A stretch of DNA of 31,108 nt from Chara braunii (GCA_003427395.1 BFEA01000517.1:558886-589993), one strand, 5' to 3'; positions 8,766 to 18,067 are shown, numbered from the stretch's first letter. A program made the numbers and translations. Notes: generated by a model not told the origin, from the sequence alone.

Positions 8766-9016
8766 GTTTTATGATCGGACCCCCTTAGATTTTGGGAAAG
8801 GGGGGGGATGTTTTATGATGTTTTGTGATGTAACGAAACCCCTCGTGACTTTGAGAGAGGGGGTGTTTGGTTTATGATGAGACCCTCGTGATTTCTGGAA
8901 GAGGGAATGTATTGTTTTATGGCGAGACCCCTCGCAATTTTTTGGAAGGGGGGGTGTTTTGTTTATAAGAAGAGCCCCTTTTGGATTGTTGGAAAGGGGG
9001 ACTGTTTTTTTTTGTT
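8766..9016 (+). repeat. Tandem array of five ~45-bp units with C-run/G-run arms
   Basis: Five imperfect units run head to tail: GTTTTATGA-like start, then ACCCCTCGTGA-like C-run, a T-rich centre, then GGAAGGGGG-like G-run and TGTTT. C-runs lie near 8779, 8837, 8882, 8928 and 8975; G-runs near 8800, 8860, 8901, 8946 and 8995. Within each unit the C-run can pair with the G-run (for example CCCCCTT with AAGGGGG), so each copy could form a hairpin. Confidence 0.65.
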
Positions 9017-9898
9017 GGAAGACTCACCCTCAGAAGTGAGTAAATTGATTTATGGCATGATGAGTTGTTTGATGGCTGATAAAGTCTGACGAAAAGGGTC
9101 ATTTTTTTGTTTAGAATGCTTGAGAAAGTCGCAGTGAGTGCAGGGCAAGAGATGTCTCAGAATGGGTGGCTGCTGGCTCTATCAAGTCAGGAGTCACGGC
9201 CTGGTGGACCTAGCGGTGATTTTGTTTGTGAGCGTGCGAAGGATGCCAGGCCTATTGTGGAAGGGCCGGTAACTGCCTTCAGACCCCTGCGTGATCACAC
9301 AGTGGGCCAGTAACTTTGTTTTGCGACGCCCCGCCTAACCACCTGTGCTAGTTCTGAGACATATTGAAGGAAGGCCAAGCTAACGGAAAAGAAGTTAGTA
9401 CCTCTAGGGCGTAACCCCATTGGATGGCTGCTAGCCGACGCAACCTGGCTGCGGGACCGCGGGGTAAGAGTTTAAGGGGGAGCCCGCCCCAGTGAAATTA
9501 CTCCGCGGGATAATGATGGTTGAAAACTTTTGGGGGAAATCCTGATTGAGTGCTTACCAGGAAGTAACCTATCGTTGCGTAACCAACGAAGGTACTGCCG
9601 TTAAATAACAATGCGGTGGGCCGTGGTCCTGGTCCGATCAGCCAGGCTATGGTGGGCCAAGGTGGAGACCTAGCCTTTTTGTACTAGACTGCAGAAAGAG
9701 CTGAGCGAATATTAAGTATATATATATATACTCGCGTGTTTTTTATTGTGAAAATTTTTTAGAAGAAGGCGAGAATGCCTTCAAAAGGTCTCGATTAAGG
9801 CCCGCGTCCCTAGTTTTTGCCAGGACTGGGGACACCCAACGAAAAGCCGAAGGTTGTGTACGACCGGGGAGAAGACGATTGGGAAGGTCTTTGGAACT
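9017..9898 (+). other. Noncoding, no gene recognised
   Basis: Short open frames here lack protein-like composition. The visible structure is an 18-nt perfect AT palindrome at 9715-9732 (AGTATATATATATATACT). The stretch may be LTR or flanking repeat DNA. Confidence 0.4.
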
Positions 9899-9975
9899 TA
9901 TGCTGCCAGTATCCTAATTTCTAGACGGTGTGAGGCCCAGGTTAGAAACCTGCAGGTTAGAAACCTGGCAGCATA
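9899..9975. other. 77-nt folded element with internal tandem hairpins
   Basis: An 11-bp perfect outer arm pair, TATGCTGCCAG (9899-9909) and CTGGCAGCATA (9965-9975), encloses two exact 15-bp tandem copies of CAGGTTAGAAACCTG (9938-9952, 9953-9967), each a 6-bp hairpin. The second copy shares three bases with the outer arm, so the two pairings compete there. Confidence 0.5.
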
Positions 9976-10141
9976 TAGTTGTGAAGGCATGGTTTGATGG
10001 AGGCCTCTACCCTGTGTTTGTCGGTTAATCGGATTGGCTTCTGTTTCGTCAGCATTTGGAATGTGGATGGATTTATAGCTTTCTGATTTGGCGAAGCGAT
10101 GGGGACGTCGCTTAATATGGTGCGGTAAGCTGTCGGTGCGA

Positions 10142-10265
10142 ATACCCTTACAAGGGTATCCGCCCTGGTTTTTGTAAGTGATTGGAAATAGTTTGGTTTA
10201 GAGTTTAAGTATGCCGCGCTAAGCGCGGCTGAGTCAGTAGTTGCGTGGACTAGGTGGTTGACCAC
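10142..10265. repeat. Three short perfect hairpins
   Basis: ATACCCTT/AAGGGTAT with a 2-nt loop (10142-10159), GCCGCGCT/AGCGCGGC around one base (10213-10229), and GTGGT/ACCAC with a 2-nt loop (10254-10265). All are exact. Confidence 0.5.
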
Positions 10266-11899
10266 GATAGCAAGTGTGTGGGCGTGCAGCTTTAAGGTGG
10301 GCGTGATTCATGGCAGTTATTGACCGTAAAGCCGGCCCGGACCTCGGTCGTTTCGCTTGGTAATATTATTATTTATTTATTAAGTAGGGATTAAGGATAT
10401 TTTCTTTCGATGATTACGTTTGACCGAGAAGAGTGCACGTGCGGAGAAACGACCCCGACGACGGCGTCGGCAACGACAGCGCGACTACGTGCGATGAGCG
10501 GGGTGTCGTAGGATGGCGCGCGGGGCAATTATGGCATGGTGGAAGCAAGCCGGCACGGGGCACTGGGGGCCTCGCAGCCGTTTTTTTTGGCCCAAAGCGC
10601 CGTGCCGCACCGTCTCGTATGGTACTCTGCGGGCACTAATCTCAGGCTTGGGCATAGCCCTATAGGTTACGACAGCGGGCTGTTACTATGGAGGTTCGGG
10701 GATCGAGGCCAGCAAGCGTCGGCGCGGCGGCAGCCGAGTAGCGAGGAGCGAAAGCCTGAGGGGTTGAGGGCCCTGTGGGGCTATCCCCCTCGATTTTGCT
10801 TATGGGTGGGGCGGCGGGCCCGATCCGCGGAGCTAGCAGGGTGCCAACGATCCTGCGGTCCCCCGACGTTACCGTTATTTTATTTTAGTTCCCTTTTCGA
10901 GTATTGTTCTGGTCCCTTTGCTACCGCGTCCCGTTTTGGGACGCGGGACTGCGGTAGGAGCGTGTGGGGGTGTGTTGTATTTGCGGGGTTGCCTGAAGTG
11001 CAATTACAAACTGTTTTCGAAACTACGCCGGAGCCGCGCCCGGCGTCGTTTTGCCTGGGCGCNGCGCCGTGGGTGTGGCAGACACCCGAGAGCCTGGCTT
11101 AGTGAGTACAACCCCGGACTGCTTGGCGCGTTGAATAGAGTTGTTACCTTGTTGCGATTTTTGAGCCCCGTGACCACCNTTTCACTGCCCGTATTGATCG
11201 AGGGGNGCATGTGNTAGCGGATAGCTTGACACGGGGGTGAGAACAGGGCACTGTTNACGAGACCGAACCCGGACGGGNATCGGTGCCGCATGCATATGGA
11301 AAAGGGGGCCGAGCGCCTTGAGGTTTGCCCCCTCCCTCTTCGCTGCTCTCGAGCGCCGCGGTTAGAAGCACCGGGTTGGGTGCACAGCGCCCCTACCNAA
11401 GGCAGCGCTCGTCGGTCGNGAGTTTAGNGGCGAAAGANAAATCGAACCGTGTAGTAGTTGGCTTTCNCGAACTTCCTCCTACGATCACCCGACGGGCCGA
11501 GCGCTGAGACAGCGCTGCTCCGAGCAACAGCAGGAGGGCGGGCGGAAGGCGGTGAGAATGTCGAGGTGGCCACGGCGACGGGAGTTGTCGGACAGGTGGT
11601 AGTGGGAACGAGCGGAGAGGGGCGGCCTGAAAAACTGGGTGCAACAGGCAAGCGGGCGATAAAGTGCAGGGAAAAGTGGTGGAGGGCGGAGCCAGTGACN
11701 AGCAGACGNAGAGGCGAGTGGATCCGGACGGAAGTTTGCGCCGGATACATGCGAANAGTGTGGGTNAGGAAAACAGGCATGACGGGGTTGTGAGAGGGAG
11801 AGAGAGATGTCGCTNGGTGAGATTGGATAGGGAAAAGGTATAGGCGGGGGTTATCGGTGTAGGCGAGGTAGATGGTGAAGTTAGTTTTAGTAAGGATTA
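10266..11899. other. Noncoding, hairpin at 10921-10957, scattered single Ns
   Basis: GC-rich DNA with no recognisable gene; the open frames contain no known motif. A strong hairpin pairs CCGCGTCCC (10924-10932) with GGGACGCGG (10938-10946) around a 5-nt loop. An alternative outer pairing is CTACCGC (10921-10927) with GCGGTAG (10951-10957). A further hairpin, GCGCTgagacAGCGC, lies near 11499. Isolated Ns from 11063 onward suggest an ambiguous, multi-copy assembly. Confidence 0.4.
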
Positions 11900-12835
11900 G
11901 TAGAATAGCGGGATTGGTGCGCTAAAGCTATGGCGGAGGAACGAAGGAGAGAGACAAGCGGAAAAGTGCAAAACTCACCCGATTCTTGATGAAATCGGGT
12001 GACTGGAGACGTGTTTTGGAGGGTTTAGGGGGCTGCGAATCCAATGGCGGGCTTGGATTTGAAGATTAGTAGATAGATTTGGAGTTAGTATGAGAAATTT
12101 GTGCGCCGGAGCTATGGGGAGTGACGAAGAAGTGGGGAGGAGGATTGTTGTTCTTGCTCGATACTTAACGGAAACAAGCGATTAAAGAGTCTATGTGGGG
12201 GTTTTAAAAGGTGGCGAACCTGTTAGAAGCATTAGATTAGTGGAAGAGTTAGTGTAGGGAGGTGTTAGTGAGAAAACCGGTGCGCTGAGTAGCGGGGAAG
12301 AAGGGGGGAGAAGCTGAATGCACCCGGACGCAAAGTCGGGCCAGATCCACTCGCGCACGCAGACGAGAAAGGAAAGGAGATAGACGGTGGAAACAGAAGG
12401 ATAGCNCGCCCGTTTCTCAGCGAAAACGGGCGATTGAAGGGCCGATCCCGGGGTTTTGGCCTCGGGCGAATCCAATGGTATAGTTAATTTCAGTAGAAAG
12501 TTAGTAGATTAGGTGTTAGTAGAGGAAGAGGGTGCGACGAGCCATGGCGGAAGACAGAAAAGGCTAGGATAGAGGATACTTACCTCGCTCGATTCCTGAC
12601 GGAATCGAGTATGGGAAAGGGCAAATCCGAGGTTCTAGCCCAGGGAAAATTCGTTGATGCAGTCAGTATGACGAGAAAGCGAGTAGAAAGTGAGGAGAGA
12701 AAGAGAGGAGGTGCGCGGAGGTAGGAGATGGTGAGAGCAGAAGATAAAGACTTCAGCCGATCTCCGACGGGGTCGGGTGGGGAAAAAGCCGGTACCGAGT
12801 TTTTTGGGCACTGCTAGCTAACTGGCGACGTCCGC
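11900..12835 (+). repeat. Degenerate ~180-bp tandem units, each with a hairpin
   Basis: About five units share ordered blocks: a GTGCGC..GAGCTATGGCGG-like block, a hairpin, a GGCGAATCCAATGG-like block and a TTAGTAGATTAG-like block. Hairpins: ACCCGATT/AATCGGGT (11977-12000), a decayed one near 12156, GCCCGTTT/AAACGGGC (12408-12431), CTCGATTCC/GGAATCGAG (12588-12609), and an imperfect CCGA/TCGG form near 12757. Start-to-start distances are about 179, 252, 180 and 169 bp. Confidence 0.6.
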
Positions 12836-12907
12836 CTTGAAAAAGAAGTGGCATGTTTGGTGATATAACTATAAAGAGCTGCGCCCAGGGGCAGCTCCCA
12901 AAAACTA

Positions 12908-12939
12908 ATGAATCTTCCCGCTTCTAGCGGAAGATTCAT
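12908..12939. repeat. Strong 13-bp hairpin
   Basis: ATGAATCTTC plus CGC pairs with GCG plus GAAGATTCAT, with one bulged C and the 5-nt loop TTCTA. It lies directly after the ~180-bp array and is followed by ordinary noncoding sequence. Confidence 0.55.
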
Positions 12940-14489
12940 CCTTACCGTTTCCTTGCTCAGCCTTACGATGGAAGTGGGGCGAGGCTGGCCGCGCGGTAGA
13001 GAGCTGACCTTTTGATCGAGGTGTTCCCACGGGTGAAGCAAAGAAGGATGCTTACCTGTCGGGTTGAGACGATCGGGTGGGGGGATGGAGTCACGCTCGA
13101 TTCGCTTTGAGAATGAGGCTCAAGGAGGGAGTTGTCTACGGCTAGTCGAGCAGGAACGGCGGGCTGGGTCGGGTAGTGAGGAGCGCCCGTGCCATGCCGA
13201 TTGGGGCGGTGCCGACTGTGCCCTCAGGTTGTGTTAAACTGCGCGCTGACCCAATACGGCCTATGGCTGGGCTTGAGGTCGAGTCTCGTAGCACAGCAAG
13301 GCATTGCTAAGTCTGCGGAGGCAACACTGTCAGTAATTGGGGCTGGTGTTGGCTCCTAAGGATCACGGCGATCGAAGACCAGCAGCAAGGGTGCCAGATC
13401 CGACTACTAATCAGTGTGGCACTTACCCCGTTGGCCTGCACAACGACAGGCGGGTACTTTTTGAAGCTGCGGTTGTGGGCTCCCTACGGGTCCGTCGTTT
13501 TGCTGTGGGCCTATACTACAGCGGCTTCTTTGGCGAGTCTGCCACTGATCTTCTCAGCCGTGATTGGCTTTCCNGGNCCAGGCCATCGNTGTGCATTAGA
13601 GGGTTGTTGTTGCTTTCCGTAGGAGCGTTTGGGTGCGACACTTGGGAGTTNGTCCGTTAGTGCGGGTGGCATGGTTTAGAGGCTGGAGTACTNGTGAATT
13701 GAGGACGGGTGTGTATGNGTGATCTAGCTCAATATCCCATAGCACCATTGAACGCGCTGCTAAGTCAAGAAGTGTGTGACGTCTGTGCGCAGTTGCGTTA
13801 ATTGGGGGAGATAGTTGAGCACGGTTGTTGTATGCGTCAGCAGCCTTCCTAGACTGTACAGCGGGGTTGGCCAGGGAGATGTAAAATGGAGTCATTGCTG
13901 CGATCTGGAAGCTCATCAGGGAAGTTGGGCTCAGCAGTTTAACTGGGTGCTGACCAAACTATTGTGTCGTTCGGCCACCATTACGGGGCCCTCAGGCGAT
14001 TCAAGATTACGAGGCCCTCTCTTGCGAGTCTGAGAGGACCATCCTTGTATCTGAGCGACTCAAACTTTCTATTTTCTGCCCTTCTTAGTCTAAGTCTAGT
14101 CTAGTTACGAGAGGAAGGCGGCAGGCGGGATTGCAACCCGTAGGTCCGCGTCAAGACTCTGTGGGGAATCCACCCTCCGATTGCGGGAGCTCTGCCGGAA
14201 CTCAGGAGGAATTCTGGAGGCAGGGAACCTTCAGGTAAATCATCTTTATCTGTATAAACCCCACTACTACCCATGTTTGCCTATCTCCCTGTAGTATGAT
14301 TATTGTATGCATGCGATTGTCCCTATGGTTTTTGCATTCTCTTCAGGACCTAATCAGACTAACTGGAAGAAAAAAAAAATGTGTGAGAGTGAAGCCTAAG
14401 TTTCTACTTTGTTCTGATTGAAAGCAGAATAAGGATGAATTGGGGGGAAGGTGGGAGGAAGATAGACTGCATGTGTTTGACCGGGTCAA
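12940..14489. other. Noncoding, no gene recognised
   Basis: Several open frames of 60-110 codons lack recognisable domains and contain Ns. A small hairpin TCAGCA/TGCTGA lies at 13931-13953. TTCAGGTAAAT near 14230-14240 resembles a 5' splice site, so part of a noncoding transcript cannot be excluded. Confidence 0.35.
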
Positions 14490-15185
14490 CCAAAGCCTGA
14501 GCATTGGTTCTACTGTGAATGGCTGAGGGCTATGTTTATTTGGCTGTTTTTTGAAGGACCAGGCATTGTTTCTACTGTGAATGGTCTGGTCGCTGTGTTT
14601 ATTTGATTGTTTTCTGGGGAACCAGACATTGTTTCTACTGTGAATGGTCTGGTTACCTTAGTTAACTCTGAGGGTTTGTCTGATTGAAGGCGTTTAAATT
14701 CTTGTTTATTTTTTAGGGAGGATTTTTAGTCTAAGGCTAAGCATTGTTTCCATGGTGAATGATTTAGCCTGAAAACCACGCACATAATTTAAACCAAGTA
14801 TAAAGGAAAGTATTTTATGTATATTTGCATGTGAACTGGCAGTTGGGCATTGTTTCTACTGTGAATGGTCCAGCGTTAAGCCATATCATTAAGAANAAAA
14901 AAAGGAAAATACAAAGTATAAATGAAAATAGTTGGGCAAGCTGAACATTGTTCCTACTGTGGATGGTTCAGTCCCCTGNCCGTATTTNCTTTTCTTTTTT
15001 TGAAAATAAAGTCAGAGAAGTACTAAATTTTTGGATATTAAANAGCTCAGGGCGACTAGGCATTGTTTCCATGGCGAATGGCCTAGTCANCTGCCCAAAG
15101 GAAGAGANAAGTAGTTGTGAAACCTGTTCGTGTATATCATAAAGACAAGCTGGACATTGTTTCCATGGTGAATGGTCCAGCTCTA
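14490..15185. repeat. Array of eight hairpins with constant core and covarying arms
   Basis: The core CATTGTTTCTACTGTGAATGG, or its variant with CCATGG in the centre, recurs at about 14502, 14564, 14628, 14742, 14848, 14945, 15061 and 15155. Each core is flanked by arms that differ between copies but remain complementary within a copy: GACCAG/CTGGTC (14557-14591), AACCAGAC/GTCTGGTT (14620-14654), AGGCTAA/TTTAGCCT (14734-14770), CTGAAC/GTTCAG (14941-14971), GACTAGG/CCTAGTC (15054-15088), AGCTGGAC/GTCCAGCT (15148-15182). Copies 1 and 5 are weaker. Intervening DNA is unrelated and of variable length (62-115 nt period). Confidence 0.8.
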
Positions 15186-15475
15186 TGTCTTATGTAAGAT
15201 GGGTATAAGGGTGCAAGGACTTGAAGATTCATGAACTATCTATATGGAATAAACTTGGGGTGGTGAGAGTACTTACATTGGTGGTTTGGTTTGCATGTGG
15301 CTGAATGGGATGGCTAGTTTGTTTAAGTTTCATTACTATAGGCAGTTGCTGTAATTGCTTGCCACGTGCTAGAGCCATAGGAGTTAGTGTCAATTCCTGC
15401 ATTTTCTGTAATAACATTTTTTTTACTTAGATCGATTCCTGCATTTTCTTAAATCTTTTCTTATCCTTGGTTTTG
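15186..15475. other. Spacer between two structured arrays
   Basis: AT-rich noncoding sequence. The phrase ATTCCTGCATTTTCT occurs twice (near 15393 and 15435), about 42 nt apart. Nothing else is recognised. Confidence 0.35.
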
Positions 15476-16137
15476 TATAAGTCTTGGCAAGCTACTTTTC
15501 CTACGGGAAGCGCTGCCGAAATTTCTACAAATCCAAGAAGTTAATCAACTTTTGACTTGTCAGAGGTCAGCTTGTCTTTTCCATATATGGATTAGTATAA
15601 ATCTGGAAGGTCTCCTTTTTTAGAGGAAGTGCTGCCCAAATTTTTGCTAATTCAGGGAGTTAGACAAAAATTGAGCTTTGGGAAGTTAAAGTTATTCTCA
15701 AAATTCTGAACTTAGCCTTGTATAAATTTTGGAATAGCACTTTTTCTAGGGGGAGTGCTGCCGAAATTTCTACAAAATTAAGGAGTTAGTTAAATTTAGT
15801 CTCAAAAGTTGAGCTCGAGCTGTTGTTCGAGTTCATATCTAACTTAGTATAAATCTGGGAAGTCTCCTTTTCTAAAGGGAGTGCTGCCCAAATTTCTACT
15901 AATTCAGAGAGTTAGACATAATTTGACTTTCCAGGAGTTAGAGATTATCTCATGCTTTATATCTGACTTAGTATAAATCTGGAAAGTCTCCTTTTCTAAA
16001 GAGAGTGCTGCCCAAAATTCTACTAACTCAGGGGGTTAGACAAGATTTGGCTTTCCAGAGTTAGAATTCATTTATATTTTTCATATTTAGACTTAAATAA
16101 ATTCTGGAAAAACAATTTTCCTACGGGAAACGCGTAC
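15476..16137 (+). repeat. Five ~124-bp structured tandem units plus a partial sixth
   Basis: Units start at TATAA at 15476, 15596, 15721, 15848 and 15972; a shortened sixth begins near 16095. Each has a hairpin of the CTCCTTTTCTAAAGGGAG type, a conserved GTGCTGCC(C/G)AAATTTCTAC block, and in most copies a second hairpin of the CTAATTCAGGGAGTTAG type. A distal arm pairs back to the unit start, for example CTGGAAAGTC with GGCTTTCCAG (unit 5), CTGGGAAGTC with GACTTTCCAG (unit 4), TTTTG with CAAAA (unit 3) and TGGCAAG with CTTGTCA (unit 1). Together this predicts a three-way junction per unit. Confidence 0.7.
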
Positions 16138-17047
16138 AAATTTCCTTGGTTTAGAGAAGATAGATTATATTTTGACAAGTGGCGATTCAGGCGATCCACC
16201 CTGAATAGGTGAGAGTCTGTAGTTGATTTACCTTTAGCTTAAGCATTTGGTTTAAAAGTAGATTTAGGTTTAGCTTATAAGAAGATTTTGAGGAAGGATG
16301 TATTATGGAGTTGTATTCTCCATACACTTATGATCTTAGCCTGGGAATTGGTCTGTCATATGTTACAGGTTCTTTTGATCTTTTGATTCAAGATCAGGAT
16401 TAGATCCAGCTTGATCCNTTGAGGATCATTATCTGTTATCACTGATAACAGGTCGGTTACCGATTCGTCGGTCTACGACTCAATTTCAACTCTCCCTCTA
16501 CACTCAACCTAAAAGGCTTTAGCCCAGGTGATTTTCCTTGTTTTATTAAGGTTTCACCCGGACTTTTATTGAATGGCCATTTAACAAAGGTGCTGAGTGT
16601 TTAATTAAGGTTGGTTGGACAAGAGGTTTGGGGCTTGCATGGCTAAAGCGAGGGGTATGAGTGTCGAAGGTGGTTGGGGTTGACTCCGTGTAGTGTGTGG
16701 GCTGTTGATTTGGTTCGTTGGTGTGATGGCAGGTATGTGCTGTGAATCAGAATTTTGGATTTGGTTGCCTACGATCACACATATACGTATTATTGTAAGA
16801 AACCCCAGTGAGGCCGTGAGAAGTGATCGTNACATGTTTAACCCTTATATACGCATAAATGGGCATACTTGGGACGAATGTTTGCATGGGTTGAAGAATC
16901 CCCATATTAAAACCCGTCCAGAAGCTNGGACTGAAGAACTNAGGGGAGGNCCCTACTTCTATTTTTATTCCTGCTTTGTTGGTTTTCTTAGTCGGACGTT
17001 GGTCNTGGNCTGGGATTCGAGGTCCTTNTCCAGGACATCCCAAGCCC
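16138..17047. other. Noncoding with short hairpins
   Basis: No gene is recognised. Exact inverted repeats: TATGGAG/CTCCATA (16304-16324), GATCC/GGATC (about 16413-16427, one N in the loop), and CTGTTATC/GATAACAG with a 3-nt loop (16433-16451). Isolated Ns occur from 16831 on. Confidence 0.4.
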
Positions 17048-17254
17048 TAGGCTCTGCAAGGGAGGGGCTTTCCCTCGCGCAGAGCCTATTTGAGTTACCT
17101 ACNGAGACGCTCAGGTCAAGAGCCTANGGCGTAGCGGCGGCTGCACGACTATTTCCTTCAGCAGTGCAATGTCGTGAAGGGTTAGGCCCTCACGACACTT
17201 CAAGTCTGACACTTGAGCGTCATAAGCGGTACTCGGATCCACGAGGGACCGCTT
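17048..17254. repeat. Chain of four stem-loops
   Basis: TAGGCTCTGC/GCAGAGCCTA (17048-17057 with 17079-17088) encloses AGGGA/TCCCT. Next come TGTCGTG plus AGGG against CCCT plus CACGACA (17170-17197, one bulge), TCAAGT/ACTTGA (17200-17216), and AAGCGGT/ACCGCTT (17224-17254) with an inner CTCG/CGAG. The last three follow each other almost without spacer. The block may belong to the LTR that ends at 17962. Confidence 0.55.
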
Positions 17255-17810
17255 GATTATGGGCACTACATAGTACGCCATCATGGCGACTGCTTGCGTA
17301 CGTTTGCATTGCGAGTCGATATGAGTAGGGNCTGCGTCCGCGCGCTTTTATCCTAACTTTCGCACGCCACGGCTATCCGATTTTTGCGTCGGGAAGTTAT
17401 GGGACGGCTACCGAGGGGCTAGGAGCATTGTCGCGTTGTTTGTGTCATGTCGTTTCATACGTGTGCGTATACATGTTTTTTTTATGTTCTTGTGTTCGTA
17501 ACGTAGAGTGCGCGTGGTGTGTGGGAAGCGTCCTACTCGACCGACGATGAGTCGCGCTTGGGGCCTCAGCCCCCCCAAGNTGTCGGTTCGCGTGCGGGTC
17601 CGATAAAGGCGTATTACCGCGCGTACCCCCTATGCTACANCGAACGAGAAACGCCCTCGGCTGGTCCACCTCTGCGATTGCAGCTGATTAGCTTTCGTAC
17701 TGTGGACTGGTAGCTCGGCGGGGATACGCTCACCGAAGGGAGGTGACAGCTCCCGTAAGGTGTAGGTAAGTCGTGCCTCGCGTAGGCCCTATCCTGTCGT
17801 AGGGGCTCGC
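17255..17810. other. Noncoding, possibly the 5' part of the LTR
   Basis: GC-rich sequence without a coding signal, next to the repeat at 17811. The downstream copy is cut by an assembly gap, so how far the LTR extends into this stretch cannot be read. Confidence 0.35.
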
Positions 17811-17962
17811 GAGAGGTATGGCTGGCGCACCCGGCCGGAGCGGCTTGTGGAAGCTCCATGTATATTTGCGACGAAGGTTTGTAAAAACCAACTCCTGCGT
17901 GACGCGGCCGGGAGCGTCCCGCGCTGCCCCCGTGCGGTGCCGGACCGATTGTGCGCCCGACA
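17811..17962 (+). repeat. LTR 3' portion, upstream copy
   Basis: It matches 19288-19439 base for base apart from about five substitutions and no length change. It ends in CA, as LTRs do, with GG between it and the primer binding site. The LTR probably continues leftward. Confidence 0.75.
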
Positions 17963-17964
17963 GG

Positions 17965-17983
17965 TGGCGCCGTTGCCGGGGAT
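17965..17983 (+). promoter_or_regulatory. Primer binding site, tRNA-Asp
   Basis: TGGCGCCGTTGCCGGGGAT is an exact complement of the 3' end (with CCA) of plant tRNA-Asp(GUC), as I know it. It begins 2 nt after the LTR, the usual place for the primer of minus-strand DNA synthesis. Confidence 0.85.
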
Positions 17984-18005
17984 AACGGTTGCCTGCCGTT
18001 GTCCC
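17979..18005 (+). other. Hairpin overlapping the 3' end of the primer binding site
   Basis: GGGATAACGG pairs with CCGTTGTCCC (one T-G wobble) around a 7-nt loop, giving a 10-bp stem. Its left arm includes the last bases of the primer binding site. It could affect primer annealing, dimerisation or packaging; the function is inferred. Confidence 0.5.
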
Positions 18006-18067
18006 TGATGGAACGACATCCGGGTATGAGAAGTGAACGAGAAAAGGCATAGAGGAATGATGAGAAG

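Larger units (their letters stand above)
1..8808 (+). mobile_element. Ty3/gypsy LTR retrotransposon, 5' truncated by window
   Basis: It contains gag-pro, pol and a trailing Gag-like region on one strand. The 5' LTR and primer binding site lie outside the window. A purine run of three G, three A, eight G and one A at 8794-8808, followed by TG at 8809, has the form of a polypurine tract before a 3' LTR. The same purine run also belongs to a tandem array, so the right boundary is uncertain. Confidence 0.6.

Noticed and set aside
8794-8809. Polypurine tract and exact 3' LTR start
   Set aside because: The purine run is also one unit of a tandem array, and no second LTR copy is in the window to confirm the boundary; kept only as a possibility.
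10433-11291. Overlapping open frames of 70-190 codons
   Set aside because: GC-rich shadow frames on both strands without motifs, interrupted by Ns and hairpins.
13337-14033. Open frames of about 70-107 codons
   Set aside because: No domain, no consistent frame, several unknown residues; not supportable as genes.
14490-16137. CRISPR-like array (regular repeats with unique spacers)
   Set aside because: Repeats are degenerate, spacing is irregular, the context is eukaryotic, and arms covary with the core, unlike CRISPR repeats.
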